Origin: Alkalihalobacillus sp. BA299
Lineage (GTDB): Bacteria > Bacillota > Bacilli > Bacillales > Bacillaceae_F
Length of the DNA stretch: 64,000 bases
Assembly (NCBI RefSeq): GCF_017745675.1
Contig: NZ_JAFLJM010000007.1
Span: forward strand, 1-64,000
Reading direction: 5' to 3'
Made by a program: the position numbers and the translations under genes. Of this stretch, positions 7,376-17,023 are shown piece by piece; the stretch's first letter is position 1, and every line of letters starts with the position of its first letter. The notes below the pieces were generated by a model that saw nothing but the letters and a program-made list of their open reading frames with translations, was not told the origin of the DNA and did no database searches.

Positions 7376-7403
7376 TTGACACAGTGCTAAAGCATATTAT
7401 ATA
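7376..7403 (+). promoter_or_regulatory. Strong sigma-A-like promoter facing an intergenic transcript
   Basis: -35 TTGACA (7376-7381) is a perfect match, followed by a 16-bp spacer and -10 TATATA (7398-7403). No plus-strand gene follows; the next plus-strand signal is the terminator at 7488. Confidence 0.6.
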
Positions 7404-7409
7404 CTTTTA

Positions 7410-7517
7410 CTACATTGGTGAATACAATGATTTTGGGAGTCCCCCTCCCCCTCATAGTTCATTTATCAATACGATTTACTCCCCTTGTGACCTCCAAGTT
7501 AGGAGGTCAATTTTTTT
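7410..7517 (+). ncRNA. Candidate C-rich small RNA
   Basis: The interval lies between two minus-strand genes. It is bounded by a consensus promoter (7376-7403) and an intrinsic terminator (7488-7517), which predicts a transcript of about 105-110 nt. No coding frame of any length is seen. It contains C-rich single-stranded candidates: GTCCCCCTCCCCCTC (7439-7453), ACTCCCCTT (7478-7486), and the CCTCC of the terminator stem. Such C-rich tracts are the G-rich ribosome-binding-site pairing regions of Bacillus sRNAs such as FsrA and RoxS. Homology to either was not established. Confidence 0.45.
7488..7517 (+). terminator. Intrinsic terminator of the candidate sRNA
   Basis: TGACCTCC (7488-7495) pairs with GGAGGTCA (7502-7509) and is followed by seven T's (7511-7517). 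Only the plus strand has the T-run. Confidence 0.75.
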
Positions 7518-7537
7518 ATCCTTTGTATAGCTTCGTA

Positions 7538-8173
7538 TTAAAATCCACCTAAAAACGGGTTTGAATCCATTTCTTGACCGATTGTTGTCGTTGGTCCGTG
7601 ACCAGACGCTACAATTGTATCTTCAGGCAATTCTAATAGCTTGTCATGAATACTATCTAAAAGCTGTTGTTGATTCCCTCCTGGAAGGTCTGTTCGACCA
7701 ATGCTCCCTGAGAAAAGTGCATCCCCAGAAAAAACGATTCCAAGTGGCTTGAAATAAAACGATATACTTCCTGGCGAATGGCCTGGTGTTTCGTATACGT
7801 TGAATTCAAAAGAACCAATTGATAAAATTCCTTCTTCTTGAATAAGGTGATCTGCGTCTTTTAAATTAATCTCTTGATTTCCTAAGAAAAATGCTGAACC
7901 GTTTTTGGTAGCATCGCCAAGCCAATCTCTCTCATTTGTATGCAAATAGGCATGAATATTCCATGCATTTCTTATGTCATCTACTGCACCAATATGATCA
8001 AAGTGAGCATGTGTAAGTAATATCGCTAGTGGTGTAATCCCTTCTTTTTTTAAGTATGCATTTAATTTTGGTCCGTCTCCACCTGGATCAAAAATGATAG
8101 CTTCATTTTGATCATTGACTAGTAAATAACAATTTGTTTGAAGCGGCCCAAGGGGTATTTGTTTCCAATTCAT
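7538..8173 (-). CDS. yqgX: MBL-fold metallo-hydrolase (YqgX)
   Basis: A 211-residue metallo-beta-lactamase-fold hydrolase of the glyoxalase II-like group. The metal motif THAHFDHIG is at about residues 54-62. Further metal ligands are in ETPGHSPGS, FSGDALF and the C-terminal ASGHGP. The N-terminus LGPLQTNCYLL is typical of YqgX. YqgX has been linked to bacillithiol-dependent methylglyoxal detoxification; that role here is by family membership. GGAGGAG precedes the ATG at 8173. Confidence 0.88.
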   Translation of the reverse strand: MNWKQIPLGPLQTNCYLLVNDQNEAIIFDPGGDGPKLNAYLKKEGITPLAILLTHAHFDHIGAVDDIRNAWNIHAYLHTNERDWLGDATKNGSAFFLGNQEINLKDADHLIQEEGILSIGSFEFNVYETPGHSPGSISFYFKPLGIVFSGDALFSGSIGRTDLPGGNQQQLLDSIHDKLLELPEDTIVASGHGPTTTIGQEMDSNPFLGGF

Positions 8174-8251
8174 TAAATCTCCTCCATTGCAGTTTATATA
8201 ATCCTATTTTACACTGAATGTAAATGTTGTACAAAGAATGGAGTGGCGATT

Positions 8252-8716
8252 ATGAATAGTGGGTTCGCCTTAGAGTTAAAAAGTCATCTCAACCTCGATA
8301 TAAATCGCTTAGAGGAATGCTATTATCAAATTTATCAATATGAACCGATAGATGAAAAAGAAACGATATTTGTGTTTACTGATCAGGCCGATATAAAGAC
8401 TATATCCAAACAGCTTTCTAGATATAATATAGTCGAGGACATTCATGATCTCTTGTTTTTTGAAGATGCTAAGATTAGTGGACGGTTTTATGATTACGGC
8501 TGGCATGGTAAATTTTATTATTTGTATCGCGACCTTATTCAACCTTTTCAAATAATAGATGGAGAGGAAGCCCAAATACAAATGGCGATTTTACAAATTG
8601 AAGAAGACTTAATTGCTTATAATAATAAAGAACGCATCTTTTTTGTAGATCTTCAATTTAGAGAATTAATTGAGGGGTATGCAAGTGCTTATAATATCGG
8701 TGTAGAATTTTTATAA
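8252..8716 (+). CDS. Hypothetical protein
   Basis: A 154-residue acidic cytosolic-looking protein with no signal peptide, membrane segment or motif that I recognise. It is rich in Tyr, Ile and Glu. A repeated aromatic pattern occurs in the middle (GRFYDYGWHGKFYYLYRDL). ATG at 8252 is preferred over GTG 8243 because GGAG sits eight bases upstream. It is divergent from yqgX, with its promoter presumably in the 70-bp gap. Confidence 0.65.
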   Translation: MNSGFALELKSHLNLDINRLEECYYQIYQYEPIDEKETIFVFTDQADIKTISKQLSRYNIVEDIHDLLFFEDAKISGRFYDYGWHGKFYYLYRDLIQPFQIIDGEEAQIQMAILQIEEDLIAYNNKERIFFVDLQFRELIEGYASAYNIGVEFL

Positions 8717-8898
8717 TTCATTTTCAAACCTCGACATTTGAAAAAAAAAAGAGTAAAATAATATAGAATGAGCCAAGCTATAGAGGGATATTCTGTGACA
8801 GTTTCAGCTTTTTAATGAAACGGCCCTCGGAAGTAATTATAATATATGTGAAAATGCCATTTTAGTTAATGAGTTGTACATAAGGAGGGGAAGACATC

Positions 8899-9069
8899 GT
8901 GTTTATTGCAATTAACATGATTTTAGTTGCTATTTTTTGTGCATGGGGACTTATCCGTGAAGTGCGCAACAAGAATTTCTTTGCTGTAGGTTTTGCAGGA
9001 ATTTCTTTAGCAGTATTTGGCTGGTTTGGAGTCATGACTCTATTCTCAGGTGGTCCAGGCGGTCACTAA
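8899..9069 (+). CDS. yqgW: DUF2759 small membrane protein (YqgW)
   Basis: A 56-residue protein with two hydrophobic segments, FIAINMILVAIFCAWGLI and FAVGFAGISLAVFGWFGVM, separated by REVRNKN, ending GGPGGH. This is the YqgW pattern (REVRNKN turn and AVFGWF). GTG at 8899 has an excellent ribosome-binding site AAGGAGGGG. Function unknown. A strong terminator follows at once. Confidence 0.78.
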   Translation: MFIAINMILVAIFCAWGLIREVRNKNFFAVGFAGISLAVFGWFGVMTLFSGGPGGH

Positions 9070-9072
9070 AAA

Positions 9073-9101
9073 AACTCCTGCTTTTAGCAGGAGTTTTTTT
9101 T
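9073..9101 (+). terminator. Terminator of yqgW
   Basis: AACTCCTGC (9073-9081) pairs with GCAGGAGTT (9087-9095), followed by a T-run. Confidence 0.9.
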
Positions 9102-9109
9102 GTTGGGGA

Positions 9110-9440
9110 GAAGATAAGAAATTATAACTTTTCAGATGATGGCTAGCGCAAGCGCCCAGCGTCTAGTGGACTTCGCCCGCCTCCTTACGATAAGTCAACA
9201 TCGGCTCCTACGATCGCCGTGTTTCCTTTATCTCGTACGGCGGGGCTTCAGTCCATACGCCGCTAAACGGGCACTTACGCTTTTCTTATTGTCTAGCTAC
9301 AGCGCCCAGCGTCTAGTGGACTTCGCCCGCCTCCTTACGATAAGTCAACATCGGCTCCTACGATCGCCGTGTTTCCTTTATCTCGTACGGCGGGGCTCCA
9401 GTCCATACGCCGCTAAACGGGCACTTACGCTTTTCTTATT
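9110..9440. repeat. Palindromic repeat family A, two tandem units
   Basis: Two near-identical units with an exact period of 150 bp (for example 9151 and 9301). They are joined by a GTCTAGCTAC linker and end CGCTTTTCTT. Each unit folds into a long imperfect hairpin: outer AGCGCCC with GGGC, middle GGACT and CCCGCC with GGCGGGG and AGTCC, inner GATAA and ACATCGGC with GCCGTGT and TTATC. Related units are at 23253-23553 and 26183-26331. The open frame across it is not a credible gene. Confidence 0.85.
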
Positions 9441-9445
9441 AGATG

Positions 9446-10243
9446 TTATGAAAAAAACTGCTGTCTTAAATAAAACATTCCTCCGTTTATGATATGAACA
9501 TGAATTCTAGGTTCATATTGACTTCGTAATGCTTCTTTTTCAGTTTCATAACTTTCAGGTTTTTCCTCTACGTCTTCGTAAAAGCGATTTAATAGTTGTA
9601 AATCCTCATCCCAGCGTTTTTTTGCTTCAATTGCCCAATCTTTTTCTTGATTATGAATAAAGTTTTCAATAGTCCGTTCTATCCGAAGTAACCCACTCTT
9701 AGGTGTAATAAGTGGTGATAAAGTAAAGCAGTAGTCTGGAATTTTGGGTGTTAGTTCTTTTTCTTTTAACCTTTCAAAAAAGTTATCAACGATTTGACCA
9801 TGGATTAAGTTTAACCCAAGTGACAGAATAACATCTTTTTTTCGATCGCATTGAAACGATATTTTAACGTTAGTACAAAGCCATGGTTGAAGAGGAATGG
9901 ATCCATGTGATACGAATTGAATATTTTCGTACATTCTAATAAATCCACCCAGTTCTTTCGTCGATTGAAAAATTTGATGAAGTCTTGGTGAACCAAAATG
10001 AATTTGTTCGCCTTTTGTTCCTTCTGGGGCTATTGTGTGGTCTGTTACTAAAGTCATCTGCATCGGTTGTGGTGTACCGCCTGTTTTTTCAAGGTAGTGC
10101 CAATAAAATGGTCGATTCATTAATGCTTTGTCAAGTTCAATAGATAGTTGAACTTGAAGGTAACCATCACCGCTGTGCAAGATAGGACTTTGATTAGCAG
10201 TAAAATATCGCTCTAAGTAGTTATGGATGTGTTGCTGTTGCAT
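9446..10243 (-). CDS. yqhG: YqhG family protein
   Basis: About 265 residues, starting MQQQHIHNYLERYF, matching the conserved Bacillus protein YqhG in length, N-terminus and position next to yqhH. No catalytic motif or membrane segment is seen. The start overlaps the end of yqhH by 23 bases, so the two are co-transcribed. ATG at 10243 is used; GGGGAGGG lies upstream, slightly far. Function unknown. Confidence 0.8.
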   Translation of the reverse strand: MQQQHIHNYLERYFTANQSPILHSGDGYLQVQLSIELDKALMNRPFYWHYLEKTGGTPQPMQMTLVTDHTIAPEGTKGEQIHFGSPRLHQIFQSTKELGGFIRMYENIQFVSHGSIPLQPWLCTNVKISFQCDRKKDVILSLGLNLIHGQIVDNFFERLKEKELTPKIPDYCFTLSPLITPKSGLLRIERTIENFIHNQEKDWAIEAKKRWDEDLQLLNRFYEDVEEKPESYETEKEALRSQYEPRIHVHIINGGMFYLRQQFFS

Positions 10244-11918
10244 GAGTATTACGTCCCTCCCCGTCACAACTCACTTCAGTAGTAATATCGTTAATGATCG
10301 CAGTTAAATGATCCATTTTCACACGGACTTCTCCATCAGAGTCTGAATGGAGAAGAATTTCAGATACATGCTCCTCGATCGAAGGCAGCTCTAGCCGTGC
10401 TAATATATCATCAAGCTCACCGACAACTCGCTCAAATAAATTAATTTTTTCATAGAGCAATTTAAGAATATGCTGTTCAACTGTGTCCTCAACAGCGAAA
10501 TTATAAATATGAACATCGTTCTTTTGACCAAGGCGATGAATACGCCCAATTCGTTGTTCAATCCGCATTGGGTTCCACGGTAGGTCGTAATTGATAATAT
10601 GACTACAAAATTGAAGGTTAATACCTTCACCACCAGCTTCTGTTGCAATCAGGACTTGAGCGTGATTTTGGAAGAGTTGTCTCATCCAATCTTTTTTTCC
10701 ACGTTTAAATCCGCCACGAAAAGGGACGGAGGAAATGCCGTGTTGTTTTAAAAACCACTGAAGGTATAGCTGGGTCGCTCGATATTCTGTGAAAATGATA
10801 ACTTTATCATTAATTCCTTGAATAATTTCTAATGCTTTCTCAGCTTTGGAATTTTGTTTGATATTTTCAATCATTTTAATAAATTGATCTGCGACAGTTA
10901 GCGTTCGCCCTTCTTCTTTTGCTTTTTCTATCATATTTTTTAAGGTCATAAAGGCTGCTTCACGACTTGAGCAAATTTCACGTTGTAACGTGAGTAAAGC
11001 AAAGCTACTAGTAAGTACGTTTGGGTCGTGTTTTAACGAGGAAATGGCATCATATAATTCTCGTTCCTCCTTACTAAATGTAATAGGAACTGTTTCAACA
11101 ATTCGTTTTGTCCATTCGATACCGGTTTCTTCTCGTCTGTTTCTTACCATCACTTTATTGACTAATTCACGTAATTGTTCATCATTTTTAGGAGCCCGCT
11201 TACTCGTTCGATAGTTCTTTTCAAAGGTAGAGAGATCTCCAAGATGGCCAGGTTTTAATAGTGATACAAGATTAAAGATTTCTTCTAAACGGTTTTGGAC
11301 AGGTGTCGCTGTAAGTAATAAACAGAACTTTTTCTTTAGGTTTTTAACAAATTCATAATTTTTTGTTTTTGGATTTTTTAATTTATGTGCTTCGTCAATG
11401 ACGATTAAGTCGTAATCTTGCTTCATCACGAGATCAAAATGAGGATTACGCTTTGCTGTATCAATGGAAGCAACGACAACATCACATTGTTCCCAAACAT
11501 AAGCTTTTTTCTGAGCGACAGCTGGAATATGAAATTTTTGATTAAGCTCATAAGCCCATTGAGAGACTAGTGAAGCAGGTACTAAAATTAGTACTTTTTT
11601 AGCTAATCCACGAATCATATATTCTTTTAAAATAAGTCCCGCTTCTATCGTTTTCCCTAAACCAACTTCATCAGCTAGTATGGCCTTACCGTTCATTTTC
11701 TCTATCACTGTTTTTGCGACTTCAATTTGATGAGGATATGGCTCTAAGTTGGGCAGATGTTTTGGTGCTTGAAGCCCATGAAACTCAGGAATGGATAGAT
11801 GCTCTTCAGCTTCATAAGCTAATTGAAAAAGCTCCCAATTTGCCCACGGACCGTCCTCATCTAACCTTTTACAAAAGTCTTCTTGCCAAGATGATTGAAA
11901 TAAAACGTCTATATTCAA
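10221..11918 (-). CDS. yqhH: SNF2-family helicase/ATPase (YqhH)
   Basis: A 565-residue SF2 DNA translocase of the RapA/HepA-like SNF2 group. Motifs in order: PYPHQIEVAKTV (Q-motif region), Walker A ADEVGLGKTIEAGL at about 80, VPASLVSQWAYEL, DEAH box VIDEAHKLKN at about 175, TATPVQNRLEE (motif III), GGFKRGKK, and motifs V-VI (TEAGGEGINLQ, QRIGRIHRLGQ). It lacks the N-terminal domains of full RapA. It is transcribed divergently from the glycine cleavage operon and followed by yqhG. Confidence 0.92.
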   Translation of the reverse strand: MNIDVLFQSSWQEDFCKRLDEDGPWANWELFQLAYEAEEHLSIPEFHGLQAPKHLPNLEPYPHQIEVAKTVIEKMNGKAILADEVGLGKTIEAGLILKEYMIRGLAKKVLILVPASLVSQWAYELNQKFHIPAVAQKKAYVWEQCDVVVASIDTAKRNPHFDLVMKQDYDLIVIDEAHKLKNPKTKNYEFVKNLKKKFCLLLTATPVQNRLEEIFNLVSLLKPGHLGDLSTFEKNYRTSKRAPKNDEQLRELVNKVMVRNRREETGIEWTKRIVETVPITFSKEERELYDAISSLKHDPNVLTSSFALLTLQREICSSREAAFMTLKNMIEKAKEEGRTLTVADQFIKMIENIKQNSKAEKALEIIQGINDKVIIFTEYRATQLYLQWFLKQHGISSVPFRGGFKRGKKDWMRQLFQNHAQVLIATEAGGEGINLQFCSHIINYDLPWNPMRIEQRIGRIHRLGQKNDVHIYNFAVEDTVEQHILKLLYEKINLFERVVGELDDILARLELPSIEEHVSEILLHSDSDGEVRVKMDHLTAIINDITTEVSCDGEGRNTHATATHP

Positions 11919-12034
11919 GAAATTTCATCCTTTCCTGAAAATTTTATATTGCCTTTCTACTCATCAATTGATAGGATATTAATATAATATTTTGTTCAAA
12001 ACATATATTTTTTAACAATTAACTTCATAATAGC

Positions 12035-12284
12035 GAATGAAAGCAAGGGGAGAGCTCGTAAAATGTTCGTGTTTTGGACATATTGGCGACGCCGAAGGAG
12101 CAAGTGAAAGCGAATCTCTCAGGCAAACAGACTCTTGCTCGACGCAACTCTGGAGAGCGTTCCCTGTTTTTTGGATTAGGGACCACCTACGAAGACATTC
12201 CTTGCTTTTCATGTTAAGGAAGAAACTTTCTGGTATCAGGACAGAGAAGTACGTAGATTTAGTATGTACTTCTCTGTCTTTTTT
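12035..12284 (+). ncRNA. Tandem glycine riboswitch with terminator
   Basis: It lies upstream of gcvT. Aptamer 1 shows GGGGAGAG, GACGCCGAAGGAGCAA and AATCTCTCAGGC, the conserved glycine-binding core. Aptamer 2 starts CTCTGGAGAG and keeps CTTTCTGGTATCAGGACAGAGAA, but its core (CCACCTACGAAGACATTCC) is more divergent than the first. A 13-bp terminator hairpin GACAGAGAAGTAC/GTACTTCTCTGTC plus six T's (12240-12284) shares the 3' strand of aptamer 2. Glycine binding should prevent termination and switch on the cleavage operon. Confidence 0.9.
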
Positions 12285-12444
12285 CATGCAAACCGTGAAA
12301 AACCAAGCATTCAAAGACTATGGATCTAATAGCTAATAGTAATAATCTTAATTAAAAAGAGCTATTTTCTAATGAGAAAATGAAATATTTCAAGGCAATC
12401 TAGTCTAGATTAAGCATGTGTTTTAATTTTTAAGGAGGATTGAC

Positions 12445-13545
12445 ATGTCAAATTTAAAAAGAACACCTTTATTTGAGTTGTATCAAGAGCATGGAGCTAA
12501 AACGATTGATTTTGGTGGATGGGATTTACCGGTTCAGTTTTCAAGTATTAAAGAAGAACATGAAGCCGTTCGTACGAAAGCTGGGTTATTTGATGTGTCC
12601 CATATGGGTGAGATTGAAGTAAAAGGTGAAAAGGCGTTAGAGTTTTTACAATATATAATGACTAATGATCTTTCTAATATGGAAGTAGGTCAAGCAAAAT
12701 ACACCCTAATGTGTTATAAAAATGGTGGAACGGTAGATGATTTACTCGTTTATAAACGTAGTGATCAAGACTATCTTCTTGTCGTTAATGCAGCAAATAC
12801 AGAAAAAGATGCAAGTTGGCTTGAAAGTCATATCATAGATGGTGTCGAGTTAGTAAATGTATCTGATCATGTAGCACAACTTGCAATTCAAGGACCGTTA
12901 GCAGAAACCGTTTTACAACGATTAACGAAAGAGGATTTATCGACGATCGGTTTTTTCCGTTTTAAAGATAAGGTAGACGTAGCTGGCGTACGGTCTCTTG
13001 TGTCCCGATCAGGTTATACAGGTGAAGATGGTTTTGAAATTTATTGTGATGAAAAAGAGGCAGCTAAATTGTGGGCTGCAATTTTAGAAGAAGGTAAGAA
13101 CGGGGAAGTTGTTCCTTGTGGTTTAGGCGCACGAGATACTTTACGTTTCGAAGCCAAATTACCTCTTTATGGACAAGAGTTAACTAAGGATATTTCTCCT
13201 CTAGAAGCAGGCCTTGGCTTCGCTGTAAAAGTTGATAAAGAGCCTGAATTCATTGGGAAAGCCGCCCTTAAAAAACAGAAAGAAGAAGGAACTACAAGAA
13301 AGTTAGTGGGACTTGAAATGATTGATAAAGGGATCCCACGCACAGGTTATGAAGTTTTTGTTGGCGAAAAACAAGTAGGTACTGTTACAACAGGAACGCA
13401 ATCACCAACTCTAAAAAAGAACATTGGCTTAGCCATTGTTGATAAAGCATATACAGCTGTAGACACAGAGGTAGAAGTTCAAGTAAGAAAAAAGCGTTTA
13501 AAAGCAAAAGTGATATCAACACCATTTTATAAAAGAAAAAAATAG
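12445..13545 (+). CDS. gcvT: Glycine cleavage system T protein (aminomethyltransferase)
   Basis: Transfers the methylene group from aminomethyl-lipoyl-GcvH to tetrahydrofolate and releases ammonia. 366 residues, the usual length. Family signatures include [44 protein letters not shown] and the folate-domain [13 protein letters not shown]. The C-terminal beta-barrel domain has [20 protein letters not shown] is placed well before ATG 12445. First gene of gcvT-gcvPA-gcvPB under the glycine riboswitch. gcvH is not in the window. Confidence 0.97.
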   Translation: MSNLKRTPLFELYQEHGAKTIDFGGWDLPVQFSSIKEEHEAVRTKAGLFDVSHMGEIEVKGEKALEFLQYIMTNDLSNMEVGQAKYTLMCYKNGGTVDDLLVYKRSDQDYLLVVNAANTEKDASWLESHIIDGVELVNVSDHVAQLAIQGPLAETVLQRLTKEDLSTIGFFRFKDKVDVAGVRSLVSRSGYTGEDGFEIYCDEKEAAKLWAAILEEGKNGEVVPCGLGARDTLRFEAKLPLYGQELTKDISPLEAGLGFAVKVDKEPEFIGKAALKKQKEEGTTRKLVGLEMIDKGIPRTGYEVFVGEKQVGTVTTGTQSPTLKKNIGLAIVDKAYTAVDTEVEVQVRKKRLKAKVISTPFYKRKK

Positions 13546-13556
13546 GGGGCAATACG

Positions 13557-14906
13557 ATGAGTTTTCGTTATTTACCAATGACCGAGACGGATAAGCAAGA
13601 GATGCTTGAGACGATCGGTGTACAATCGATAGAAGAGCTTTTTCAAGATATTCCAGAGGAGATTCGTTTTAAAGGACAATTAAATATTAAAGAATCTCTT
13701 GCTGAACCTGATTTAGTAAAATATCTTCAAGGTCTTGCGAAGAAAAATACCAATTTAAAACAGATGCCATCTTTTTTAGGTGCAGGAGTTTATGAGCACT
13801 ACATTCCTTCAGTAGTTGACCATGTCATTTCTCGCTCTGAATTTTATACAGCCTACACACCTTACCAGCCAGAAATTTCTCAAGGTGAGCTTCAGGCGAT
13901 TTTTGAATATCAAACAATGATTTGTGAGTTAACAGGAATGGATATTGCTAATTCTTCTATGTATGATGGTCCGACAGCACTTGCAGAAGCAGCAATGATG
14001 AGTGCAGGGCAAACGAAGAAAAAACAGATTCTTGTTTCGAAGGCGGTTCACCCAGAGGCTCGTGATGTTTTAAAAACAAATGCAAAGGGACAAAACTTGA
14101 CAGTTGTTGAAGTAGAAATTCAAGATGGAGTAACAGATTTAGAGGACTTAAAATCAAAATACGATGGTGAAACGGCGTGTGTAATCGTTCAATATCCTAA
14201 CTTCTTTGGTGCGATTGAAAACCTAGCAGCAATTGAAGAAATTACGCATACTGAAAAAGGAATGTTTATCGTATCAAGTAATCCACTAGCACTAGGAGCA
14301 TTAAAGCCACCTGGTGAATTTGGAGCGGACATCGTCATTGGTGATGCACAACCTTTCGGAATTCCAACACAATTCGGTGGACCTCACTGTGGTTATTTTG
14401 CAACGACGAAAAAGCTGATGCGTAAAATTCCAGGGCGCCTTGTTGGCCAAACGACAGATGATAAAGGTCAACGTGGTTTTGTTCTAACGCTACAAGCCCG
14501 TGAACAACATATTCGTCGTGAAAAAGCGACTTCTAATATTTGTTCGAATCAAGCGTTAAATGCTCTAGCTGCATCGGTTGCGATGTCTGCAATTGGAAAA
14601 TCTGGCGTGAAAGACATGGCGATTCAAAATATCCAAAAAGCAGCATACGGAAAAAAGAAATTACAAGAAGAAGGCGTAGAAATCGTTTCTTCTCACCCAA
14701 CGTTCAATGAATTTGTCGTAAAGTTAAACAAGCCTGTTAAAGAAATTAATCAAGCACTTTTTGCAAAAGGAATCATAGGTGGATACGACTTAGGTAAAAC
14801 GTATTCAGAGTTAGATGGACATATGTTAGTAACAATAACTGAAATTCGTACAAAGACTGAAATAGACCAGTTTGCGAAAGAATTGGGGGCGGCTATCCAT
14901 GAGTAA
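13557..14906 (+). CDS. gcvPA: Glycine dehydrogenase (decarboxylating) subunit 1
   Basis: N-terminal half of the P protein, a split form usual in Bacillus. With GcvPB it forms the PLP enzyme that decarboxylates glycine onto lipoyl-GcvH. 449 residues. Recognisable blocks are [54 protein letters not shown] and [18 protein letters not shown]. It starts 11 bases after gcvT with GGGGG upstream and overlaps gcvPB by eight bases. Confidence 0.97.
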   Translation: MSFRYLPMTETDKQEMLETIGVQSIEELFQDIPEEIRFKGQLNIKESLAEPDLVKYLQGLAKKNTNLKQMPSFLGAGVYEHYIPSVVDHVISRSEFYTAYTPYQPEISQGELQAIFEYQTMICELTGMDIANSSMYDGPTALAEAAMMSAGQTKKKQILVSKAVHPEARDVLKTNAKGQNLTVVEVEIQDGVTDLEDLKSKYDGETACVIVQYPNFFGAIENLAAIEEITHTEKGMFIVSSNPLALGALKPPGEFGADIVIGDAQPFGIPTQFGGPHCGYFATTKKLMRKIPGRLVGQTTDDKGQRGFVLTLQAREQHIRREKATSNICSNQALNALAASVAMSAIGKSGVKDMAIQNIQKAAYGKKKLQEEGVEIVSSHPTFNEFVVKLNKPVKEINQALFAKGIIGGYDLGKTYSELDGHMLVTITEIRTKTEIDQFAKELGAAIHE

Positions 14907-16359
14907 AAATCAATCATTAATCTTTGAAATGAGTAAGCCAGGACGTATTAGTCATAGCCTGCCTGAAAATGATGTTCCGGAAGTAGACTTATCTGAATTG
15001 TTGCCAGAAGAATTTGTTCGCACGAATGAGCCTGAACTTCCAGAAGTTTCAGAGCTGCAATTAATGCGCCACTATACTGCTTTATCAAAACGAAACCATG
15101 GGGTTGACTCAGGATTTTACCCACTTGGCTCGTGTACGATGAAGTATAATCCTAAGATTAATGAAAATGTCGCTCGTTATGAAGGGTTTGCTCATATTCA
15201 TCCGTATCAAGAAGAAGAGCAAGTCCAAGGTGCATTAGAGCTATTATATGAGCTACAAGAATCATTAGCTGAAATTACTGGAATGGACGAAGTTACTCTT
15301 CAGCCAGCTGCTGGAGCTCAAGGCGAGTGGACAGGCCTAATGTTAATTCGTGCCTTCCACGAAGCAAATGGAGATAATCACCGTACGAAAGTAATCGTAC
15401 CTGATTCAGCTCACGGAACCAATCCAGCTTCAGCTACAGTTGCAGGGTTTGATTCAATTACGGTTCGGACAGACGAAAATGGCTTAGTTGATTTAGAGCA
15501 CTTAAAAGAAGTAGTCGGGGAAGACACTGCTGCTCTTATGTTAACAAACCCAAATACACTTGGACTATTCGAGGAACATATTGTGGAAATGGCAACGATT
15601 ATTCATAATGCTGGCGGTAAGCTTTATTATGATGGGGCGAACTCTAACGCAATCTTAGGAATTGCGCGACCTGGAGATATGGGATTTGATGTTGTTCATT
15701 TAAATTTACACAAAACATTTACAGGGCCTCACGGTGGGGGTGGACCTGGTTCTGGTCCTGTTGGGGTAAAGAAAGATTTAATTCCTTATTTACCAAAACC
15801 ATTAATCGTAAAAGATGGGGAAATGTATCGTCTCGATTATAATCGTCCAGAATCCATTGGCCGTGTTAAACCGTATTACGGTAACTTTGGGATAAATGTT
15901 CGTGCTTATACTTATATCCGCACGATGGGACCAGAGGGGTTACGTCTTGTTTCCGAGTATGCGGTATTAAATGCAAATTACATGATGAGACGTCTAGAGC
16001 CTTATTTTGATCTTCCGTACCAACAACATTGTAAACATGAGTTTGTTATTTCAGGTAGGCGTCAAAAGAAGCTAGGTGCACGAACGCTAGATATGGCGAA
16101 ACGCCTGCTTGACTTCGGCTATCATCCACCGACCATTTACTTCCCGTTAAACGTTGAAGAATGTATGATGATTGAACCGACAGAAACGGAATCAAAAGAA
16201 ACGCTTGATGAGTTTATTGATGTGATGATTCAAATTGCAAAAGAAGTCGAAGAAAATCCAGAAATCGTCCAAGAAGCTCCGCATCATACAGTAATCGGTC
16301 GATTAGATGAAACGACTGCTGCAAGAAAGCCAGTTTTACGGTTTGAAAAAGAAATGTAA
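14899..16359 (+). CDS. gcvPB: Glycine dehydrogenase (decarboxylating) subunit 2
   Basis: C-terminal half of the P protein, 486 residues, carrying the PLP lysine in [19 protein letters not shown] at about residue 270. Other family blocks: [17 protein letters not shown] and [19 protein letters not shown] at 14899 is chosen because GGGGGCGG precedes it and the product starts [16 protein letters not shown] as in homologues. The operon ends at the hairpin at 16398. Confidence 0.97.
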   Translation: MSKNQSLIFEMSKPGRISHSLPENDVPEVDLSELLPEEFVRTNEPELPEVSELQLMRHYTALSKRNHGVDSGFYPLGSCTMKYNPKINENVARYEGFAHIHPYQEEEQVQGALELLYELQESLAEITGMDEVTLQPAAGAQGEWTGLMLIRAFHEANGDNHRTKVIVPDSAHGTNPASATVAGFDSITVRTDENGLVDLEHLKEVVGEDTAALMLTNPNTLGLFEEHIVEMATIIHNAGGKLYYDGANSNAILGIARPGDMGFDVVHLNLHKTFTGPHGGGGPGSGPVGVKKDLIPYLPKPLIVKDGEMYRLDYNRPESIGRVKPYYGNFGINVRAYTYIRTMGPEGLRLVSEYAVLNANYMMRRLEPYFDLPYQQHCKHEFVISGRRQKKLGARTLDMAKRLLDFGYHPPTIYFPLNVEECMMIEPTETESKETLDEFIDVMIQIAKEVEENPEIVQEAPHHTVIGRLDETTAARKPVLRFEKEM

Positions 16360-16397
16360 ATGCTTAAGCTAGTTAAAAATGTTTGTTGAATGGAAAA

Positions 16398-16436
16398 GCG
16401 GAAGGTAGACAAAACCTGTCAACCTTCCGCCTCTTC
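16398..16436. terminator. Bidirectional terminator between gcvPB and yqhL
   Basis: GCGGAAGGT (16398-16406) pairs with ACCTTCCGC (16422-16430), with extra GAC/GTC pairs inside. T-rich sequence flanks it on both strands. Confidence 0.7.
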
Positions 16437-16823
16437 TTATTTCTTCTTAATTTTTCCGGTCCATTTTTTAAATCCACCTTTAAGGTGATGCAGGTCTTCG
16501 CAGCCACGTTTTTTCTTTAATACTTCAGCAGCTTGGCGACTTCTAGCACCTGATTGACAATATAAATAAACTGGTTGGTCTGTACGAATTTCATTCATTC
16601 GTTGCTTTAATTGAGATAGCGGAATGTTACGAGCTCCTAAAATATGGCCACCATCATATTCTTTTGGTTCCCTAACATCTATCAATTGAGCTTTACGATA
16701 ACCTTTAATAAAATCATCTTGTGTTAACTCTGTTAAATACTTTGGTTTAATAAAACGTTTTACAATAATAAAAGCTAATAATCCTAACATTATACCCCAT
16801 AAAATCCATTCCATCTTGTACAA
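16437..16823 (-). CDS. yqhL: Membrane-anchored rhodanese-like protein (YqhL)
   Basis: About 128 residues. One N-terminal membrane helix (WILWGIMLGLLAFIIVKRFI) is followed by a single rhodanese domain with LIDVREPKEYDGGHILGARNIP. The active-site cysteine is in LYCQSGARSRQAAEVL. Likely a sulfurtransferase at the inner face of the membrane; the substrate is unknown. TTG at 16823 has AAAGGAG five bases before it; an ATG at 16814 is the alternative. It is divergent from lipM. Confidence 0.85.
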   Translation of the reverse strand: MYKMEWILWGIMLGLLAFIIVKRFIKPKYLTELTQDDFIKGYRKAQLIDVREPKEYDGGHILGARNIPLSQLKQRMNEIRTDQPVYLYCQSGARSRQAAEVLKKKRGCEDLHHLKGGFKKWTGKIKKK

Positions 16824-17023
16824 AAACACTCCTTTATTTACGACAATCAATAGTATCCTCATTTATTATAAACATGGATGCCGTTTTTCGCAAAGTAATT
16901 GTGATAGTTGTAAAAATATAAGGCGAAGTAGTGAGATACTTATTTGTAATCTTTCTTTCTTTTGTTTTATTTCAGCTTTTGTTACACTTAGGATTGTATT
17001 TAGTAGTAGAAATGAGGAATTGG

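Noticed and set aside
9136..9492. 118-codon open frame on the plus strand
   Set aside because: It is the translation of two tandem palindromic repeats and repeats itself; no start signal.
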